8,787 nt of DNA, taken from JAENVT01 sp031412355 (GTDB lineage: Bacteria; Actinomycetota; Acidimicrobiia; Acidimicrobiales; Ilumatobacteraceae). Numbering within the stretch: position 1 is the stretch's first letter; each line of letters opens with the position of its first letter. The stretch is taken from assembly GCA_031412355.1 (NCBI GenBank), contig JANOCR010000111.1, positions 1-8,787 of the forward strand, in the 5' to 3' direction. Below, piece by piece: positions 4,680 to 8,787 of this stretch. A program made the position numbers and the translations under genes. Below the pieces are notes generated by a model. That model saw only the letters and a program-made list of their open reading frames with translations, had not been told where the DNA came from and did no database searches.

Positions 4680-7183
4680 ACGGAGGCCGCCAACGCTGCA
4701 GCAAGCGGTTCGGATTCGCGGACCCGCAAATCGGCGTTGACGCGTTGGCGTTCGAGCAGTTGCTCGAGTGTCTTCACCGCCTGAGGGATGGGGTGCTCGG
4801 CGAAGAATCCCTGCACGTCGGCCACAAGATGCGGCGTGGTCAATGTGGTGATCGAGCCGATCATGCGCACGATCGTGTTGCTGGGAAATCGTTCGAGCAA
4901 CTCGGGCCATTGCCGACGCACGTTCTCCCACGCCATGGTTCCATGGTGCCGGTTGGCGATGCACCGATTCAGCAGGAACGGTGCATCCTGCGTCTTGACT
5001 TCGCCCGACAGCGCCAGATCGATGGTGCGCCTGATCTGGTCTTCCTGCGGGAACTCGGCGAGGGCGTACATGTAGCGCAACTTCAGCTGCGGCGTGTCAG
5101 CGGTGCGGAATCGCTTGACGTACTCGTCGAAATCGACATCGGTGCCGACCGAGGCGACGGCCGTCGCGGCGACTGCTGCCAACTCGGGGTCTGCGGATCC
5201 GTCGGCGAGCATGTGGCGGCAGCGGACCTGGGCGTCGACGTCGTTGCCCTGCACGGCCAGCAAGCTGACCACCAGGCCGCGGAGCTTCGACGTCAGGTCG
5301 GACTCGCCGTCGACCGGCTGCCAGCCGAGTTCTTCGGCGACCGGACGAACGAGATCCGCGATGCGCTTCTGCAGCGCCGCGTAAGCAGGCCCATCGACCA
5401 ACCGGGTCAGGCCGCGCAGCCCGACGGCGATCGCCTGCCACACTGCCAGATCGCGGTCGTTCTGGAACGCCTCGGCGAAGGTCAGGAAGTCGGCCGCGGC
5501 CAAGCGTCCGCTGATCACCGCGTTCCACGCGTCGTCGACCAAGTTGTACCGATCGATCACCGTGAGGCTCGTCAGCGTGTCGCCGTTGAGCCGGGCGCGC
5601 AGTGTGTCGTCGTAGGCGACGCGCATGAAACCGTGGCCACCGGCGTTGACGACAACGGTTGCGTCCGGCGAGGGCAGCGGTACCCGGGCCTGTGCCGTGT
5701 CGAGCAGCAGCTTCGACTCGACGCCGTCGATCGACAGGTGGATTGGCACGACGAACAGCGTGGGATCGTCGGTGTCGGTGTAGGCGAATCGTTGCTGGTT
5801 CAGGACCAGATCGTTGCCGCCGAGGCGAGCCGAGATCAACGGGTAGCCGGGCTGCCAGATCCACGAATCCATCAAGGTGCGCACCGGCACCGCGGGATTG
5901 GCCTGCTCGATCGCATCCCAAAGGTCGCCGGTTTCGGTGTTGCCGTAGGCGTGGGCCTTGAGGTACAGGCCGATTCCCTGACGGAACTGTTCCTCGCCCA
6001 GGTATTGCTCGAGCATGCGCAGCAGCGACCCACCCTTCTGATACGTCAACACGTCGAACATTCCGTCGCAATCGGCCGGCGCCTCGACTGGGAACTCGAC
6101 CGACCGGGTACTGGCCAGCGAGTCGGTCTCGAACGCCATGCTGCGTTCGAGACTGAACGTGGTCCAGCGCAGCCAGTCGGGCCGGAACGCATCGCAGCAA
6201 GCAATCTCCATGAACGTCGCGAAGGCCTCGTTCAGCCAGATGCCGTTCCACCATCGCATCGTCACCAGGTCACCGAACCACATGTGGGCGACCTCGTGGG
6301 CGACGACGTCGGCGAGGTTCTGCAACTCGTACTGCGTGGCCGTGGCCGGGTCGGCCAGCAACAGGCTCTCGCGATACGTGATGCAGCCGAGGTTCTCCAT
6401 CGCGCCGGCGGCGAAGTCGGGCAGCGCCAGCATGTCGACCTTGTCGCTGGGATACGGGATGCCGTAGTAGCGCTGGTACCAGCGCAACGAGAACGCGCCG
6501 ATCTCGAGTGCGAACTCGGTGAGATGGCCCTTGCCGGGCACGTGCACGACACGCAACGGAACGCCGTCGACGTCGACGGGTTCCGTGGCTTCCAACGGAC
6601 CGACCACGAAGGCCACGAGATATGTGCTCATGACCATCGTCGGCTTGAAGACGACAACATGCTTTCCATCGGAGCGAGCGGTCCGGCTGGCCTCGGGTCC
6701 GTTGGAGACGGCGAGCAGGTCGGGGTCGACGACCAAGGTGATATCGAAGACGGCTTTGAACTCCGGCTCGTCGAAGCACGGGAACGCGCGTCGGCAATCG
6801 GTCGCCTGCATCTGCGTGGTTGCGATGACCCGCTCGGCGCCGTCCGCATCCTTGAACGTGCTGCGGTACCAGCCGCGCAACTTGTCGTTGAGCGTGCCGG
6901 TGAATGTGATGTCGATCGTCGAATCACCGGGCTCGATCGGCGCTGCGATGACGAGTCGCTCGGTGTTGGGCTCGAGGTGGAACCTGGCCTCGGCACCACC
7001 GACGCGCACGGATGTGATCTCGAGCTCATCGGCGTTGAGCGCCAGGGATGCGACAGCCTCGGTGGCGGTCACGTCAATGGCAACAGTGCCGGTGTACGTG
7101 GCGTTGTCTAGATCGGGTTCGAGCACCAGGCGGTACCGGCTGGGAACAGCGGTGTGTGGAAGGCGGTAGGGGTTGTCGCTCAC
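4676..7183 (-). CDS. pepN: M1-family zinc aminopeptidase (aminopeptidase N-like)
   Basis: The 835-residue protein has the gluzincin signature in order: substrate-binding GAMEN (260-264), zinc site HEVAH (296-300) with third ligand Glu319 in WLNEAF, and the catalytic Tyr381 in TYQKG. Residues about 8-195 form the N-terminal beta domain, 230-440 the catalytic domain, and about 450-820 the beta and helical C-terminal domains of the tricorn-interacting-factor/ERAP1-like branch. It removes N-terminal residues from peptides in the cytosol; there is no signal peptide. The start is the GTG at 7183: the following NPYRLPHTAVPSRY is the usual family beginning, there is no Shine-Dalgarno, and a -10 box sits 7 nt upstream. 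It is divergent from the kinase gene across 47 bp, and its TAG shares CTAG with the synthetase stop. Length is close to the family norm and the catalytic residues are intact. Confidence 0.95.
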   Translation of the reverse strand: MSDNPYRLPHTAVPSRYRLVLEPDLDNATYTGTVAIDVTATEAVASLALNADELEITSVRVGGAEARFHLEPNTERLVIAAPIEPGDSTIDITFTGTLNDKLRGWYRSTFKDADGAERVIATTQMQATDCRRAFPCFDEPEFKAVFDITLVVDPDLLAVSNGPEASRTARSDGKHVVVFKPTMVMSTYLVAFVVGPLEATEPVDVDGVPLRVVHVPGKGHLTEFALEIGAFSLRWYQRYYGIPYPSDKVDMLALPDFAAGAMENLGCITYRESLLLADPATATQYELQNLADVVAHEVAHMWFGDLVTMRWWNGIWLNEAFATFMEIACCDAFRPDWLRWTTFSLERSMAFETDSLASTRSVEFPVEAPADCDGMFDVLTYQKGGSLLRMLEQYLGEEQFRQGIGLYLKAHAYGNTETGDLWDAIEQANPAVPVRTLMDSWIWQPGYPLISARLGGNDLVLNQQRFAYTDTDDPTLFVVPIHLSIDGVESKLLLDTAQARVPLPSPDATVVVNAGGHGFMRVAYDDTLRARLNGDTLTSLTVIDRYNLVDDAWNAVISGRLAAADFLTFAEAFQNDRDLAVWQAIAVGLRGLTRLVDGPAYAALQKRIADLVRPVAEELGWQPVDGESDLTSKLRGLVVSLLAVQGNDVDAQVRCRHMLADGSADPELAAVAATAVASVGTDVDFDEYVKRFRTADTPQLKLRYMYALAEFPQEDQIRRTIDLALSGEVKTQDAPFLLNRCIANRHHGTMAWENVRRQWPELLERFPSNTIVRMIGSITTLTTPHLVADVQGFFAEHPIPQAVKTLEQLLERQRVNADLRVRESEPLAAALAASV

Positions 7184-7190
7184 GGCAAGG

Positions 7191-7196
7191 AGCGTA
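7191..7196 (-). promoter_or_regulatory. -10 box of the aminopeptidase gene, probably leaderless
   Basis: On the minus strand this reads TACGCT (TANNNT), followed by CCTTGCC and then the GTG start codon at 7183. Seven bases between the box and the start place transcription initiation at or one base before the GTG. No ribosome binding site is visible. A -35 at 17 bp would be TTACTG, a weak match. Confidence 0.45.
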
Positions 7197-7216
7197 TCCC
7201 CGGCGACCTTGGCCAG

Positions 7217-7222
7217 TAACCT
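7217..7222 (+). promoter_or_regulatory. -10 box of the kinase-mutase operon, probably leaderless
   Basis: TAACCT fits TANNNT and lies 8 nt before the GTG at 7231, the same spacing as at the transpeptidase gene. No ribosome binding site is present (GCACCGAC). The -35 position shows no good hexamer. It is back to back with the aminopeptidase -10 box, 20 bp away, so the two polymerases would compete for the same DNA. Confidence 0.45.
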
Positions 7223-7230
7223 GCACCGAC

Positions 7231-8211
7231 GTGCCGGGCATTCAGTTTGACGTCGTCGGGATCGGCAACGCGCTAGTCGATGTGATTGCCCATGCCGACG
7301 ACTCGTTCATCGGCAAGCACGACCTCGTGAAGGGCGCGATGACACTGGTCGACACCGACCGAGCCCTGTACCTCTACCAAGCACTCGGCGGTGCCATCGA
7401 GATGAGTGGCGGGTCGGCCGCCAACACCATGTGTGGGGTTGCCTCGTTCGGTGGCACGGCGGCGTACATCGGCAAGGTCAGCGACGACGAACTGGGCCAG
7501 GTGTTCGGCCACGACTGTCGTGCTGTCGGAGTGCAGTTCCGGCCCGGTGCACCGGCGGATGGCACTCCCACAGGTCGGTGCATCATCGTGGTCACGCCCG
7601 ATGCGCAACGAACAATGAACACCTACCTCGGTGTGTCGTCGCTGCTGTGTCCCTCCGACATCGATGCCGACACGGTGGCAGTGGGCGAGGTGCTGTACAT
7701 GGAGGGCTATCTCTACGACCGCCCCGAGGCCAAAGAGGCGTTTCGGTACGCCGCGCATGTGGCCCACACCAACGACCGTCTCGTGTCGCTGACCTTGAGC
7801 GACTCGTTTTGCGTCGACCGCCACCGCGACGACTTTCGTGCACTGGTGTCTGACGAGGTCGACCTGCTGTTCGGCAACGAGGACGAGTTGATGTCGCTGT
7901 ACGAGGTCGACTCGATGGACGAGGCGCTACGCGCAGTGCGTCACGATTGCGCGCTGGCCGTCATTACGGTCGGAGCCGACGGCTGCATGGTCGTGACACC
8001 CGACGACGTGTTGCAAGCTCCGGCCCAGCCGGTGGAGCAGGTGCTCGATACCACGGGCGCCGGCGATCTCTTCGCGGCTGGTTTCCTGTACGGCTACACG
8101 CGTCGGCGACCGCTGGCCGACTGCGCCAGGTTCGGCGCGATCGCCGCTGCCGAAGTGATCTCGCACGTCGGTCCGCGGCCGTTGGTGGAGTTGCGTACGC
8201 TCTTGCCATGA
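7231..8211 (+). CDS. PfkB-family kinase, adenosine-kinase-like
   Basis: From the GTG at 7231 the product is 326 residues, normal for the ribokinase/PfkB family. It opens with the typical first strand FDVVGIGNALVDVI (6-19). It has the first signature MSGGSAANT (58-66), a region TPTGRCIIVVTPDAQRTMNT (112-131) typical of the adenosine-kinase-like subgroup, LTLSDSFCVDRHR (187-199), and the second signature DTTGAGDLFAAGF (273-285) with catalytic base Asp279 and the anion hole GAG. It would phosphorylate the 5' or terminal hydroxyl of a nucleoside or sugar using ATP in the cytosol. The frame stays open upstream to 7048, but those 61 residues are basic, unlike the family, and antisense to the aminopeptidase. 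The stop overlaps the next start (ATGA), pairing it with a sugar-phosphate mutase and suggesting nucleoside or pentose salvage. The substrate is inferred from sequence resemblance only. Confidence 0.88.
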   Translation: MPGIQFDVVGIGNALVDVIAHADDSFIGKHDLVKGAMTLVDTDRALYLYQALGGAIEMSGGSAANTMCGVASFGGTAAYIGKVSDDELGQVFGHDCRAVGVQFRPGAPADGTPTGRCIIVVTPDAQRTMNTYLGVSSLLCPSDIDADTVAVGEVLYMEGYLYDRPEAKEAFRYAAHVAHTNDRLVSLTLSDSFCVDRHRDDFRALVSDEVDLLFGNEDELMSLYEVDSMDEALRAVRHDCALAVITVGADGCMVVTPDDVLQAPAQPVEQVLDTTGAGDLFAAGFLYGYTRRRPLADCARFGAIAAAEVISHVGPRPLVELRTLLP

Positions 8212-8787
8212 GCGATTTCCGCAGCGTGGCGCGCCGCTGGCTGGCCGCCGAACCCGATGCCGACATGCGTGAGGAACTGGCGGGTTTGATCGCCGGCCCA
8301 GACGACGAATTGGCCATTCGCTTCGACGGGCGACTGCAGTTCGGCACCGCCGGTCTGCGCGCCGCGGTCGGTGCCGGTCCGCAGCGGATGAACCGTTTGG
8401 TAGTGCAGCAGGCTGCTGCAGGCCTCGTCGAGTACCTGTTGGAGGCAGAGCTCGATGCTGCGCGACGTGGCGTGATCATCGGGTACGACGCGCGCCGCAA
8501 GAGCGATGCATTCGCGCTCGACACGGCCCGCGTCTGCGCCGCCCGCGGCGTGCGGGCGATGATCTTTCCCCACGTCGTACCGACTCCGGTTCTGGCCTGG
8601 AACATCGTGGGTATCGGTGCTGCGGCAGGTGTAGTGGTCACTGCCTCGCACAACCCGCCGGCGGACAACGGGTACAAGGTGTTCACAGCGAACGGGGCGC
8701 AGATCGTGTCGCCCGTCGACGCCGAGATCGCCACGTGCATCGACCTTGTCGATCCTTGTGCTGTGCCGCTGTCGGCCCCCGATGATC
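8208..8787 (+). CDS. phosphoglucomutase/phosphomannomutase-superfamily enzyme (partial, 3' end outside window)
   Basis: The first 193 codons are present and run off the window. Visible motifs are FGTAGLR (45-51), GYDARR (92-97), and the active-site loop TASHNPP (145-151), whose Ser147 is the phosphoserine that carries the phosphate, followed by NGYKVF (154-159). FGTAGLR near the N-terminus and NGYKV after the active site are typical of the PGM2/phosphopentomutase-like branch, which includes actinobacterial proteins annotated PmmB. These enzymes move phosphate between C1 and C5/C6 of a sugar phosphate. The ATG lies within the kinase stop (ATGA, 8208-8211) with no separate ribosome binding site, so translation is probably coupled. 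Next to an adenosine-kinase-like gene, conversion of ribose-1-phosphate to ribose-5-phosphate is a reasonable but unproven role; the sugar-binding loop lies outside the window. Confidence 0.9.
   Translation, partial: MSDFRSVARRWLAAEPDADMREELAGLIAGPDDELAIRFDGRLQFGTAGLRAAVGAGPQRMNRLVVQQAAAGLVEYLLEAELDAARRGVIIGYDARRKSDAFALDTARVCAARGVRAMIFPHVVPTPVLAWNIVGIGAAAGVVVTASHNPPADNGYKVFTANGAQIVSPVDAEIATCIDLVDPCAVPLSAPDD

Noticed and set aside
3339..4964. 541-codon open frame on the minus strand, antisense to the acyl-CoA synthetase
   Set aside because: Arg/His-rich, motif-free translation opposite a complete ANL enzyme; a typical GC-rich antisense frame.
4745..7111. 788-codon open frame on the plus strand, antisense to the aminopeptidase
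   Set aside because: Its translation shows no recognisable motif and is rich in His, Arg, Gln and Asp, as expected of a high-GC shadow frame. The opposite strand encodes a complete M1 peptidase with all catalytic residues.
7048..7230. N-terminal extension of the kinase frame by 61 codons
   Set aside because: The extension is basic and Trp/Arg-rich, antisense to the aminopeptidase start, and precedes the family's usual first strand. The GTG at 7231 with a -10 box fits better.
7964..8740. Minus-strand open frames opposite the kinase and mutase genes
   Set aside because: Ser/Arg/Pro-rich shadow translations spanning two well-recognised coding regions on the plus strand.

Overview
This 8.8 kb window looks like ordinary chromosome of a high-GC actinobacterium. 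The codon use is strongly GC-ending, genes are tightly packed with ATGA start/stop overlaps, GTG starts are used, and several genes show a TANNNT -10 element 7-8 nt before the start codon, which suggests leaderless mRNAs. The gene content would fit an acidimicrobial or other deep-branching actinobacterium, but that placement is inference. I see no tRNA, rRNA, CRISPR array, insertion sequence, phage gene or integration site, and no gene-free stretch longer than 193 bp.

Layout, left to right. (1) A rightward gene for a secreted YkuD-type L,D-transpeptidase (81-905), behind a strong hairpin and a good -10 box. (2) A leftward two-gene operon (2875 to 768): a multi-pass membrane protein with histidines in several membrane segments, then an exported cyclophilin-type peptidyl-prolyl isomerase with three C-terminal membrane helices. 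The two overlap by ATGA. The isomerase frame runs 138 bp antisense into the transpeptidase gene. A one-base frame change near 941-952 would instead end it at a CTAG shared with the transpeptidase stop. (3) A 193 bp divergent intergenic region (2876-3068) with a three-unit 9-bp tandem repeat and a GC-rich dyad. (4) A rightward AlkK/FadD-type acyl-CoA synthetase (3069-4679), whose stop shares the palindrome CTAG with (5) a leftward M1-family zinc aminopeptidase (4676-7183, GTG start). (6) A 47 bp divergent gap with back-to-back leaderless-type promoters. (7) A rightward coupled pair: an adenosine-kinase-like PfkB kinase (7231-8211, GTG start) and the first 193 codons of a phosphohexomutase/phosphopentomutase (8208 to the window edge).

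Functional groups: the transpeptidase and the membrane isomerase operon act at or outside the membrane (peptidoglycan cross-linking, folding of exported proteins). The synthetase activates fatty acids. The aminopeptidase recycles peptides. The kinase-mutase pair fits nucleoside/pentose-phosphate salvage. I found no convincing new multi-gene system. The best leads are the His-rich membrane protein coupled to an unusually built cyclophilin, the possible frameshift at its 3' end, and the recurring leaderless-type promoters and CTAG-shared stops.
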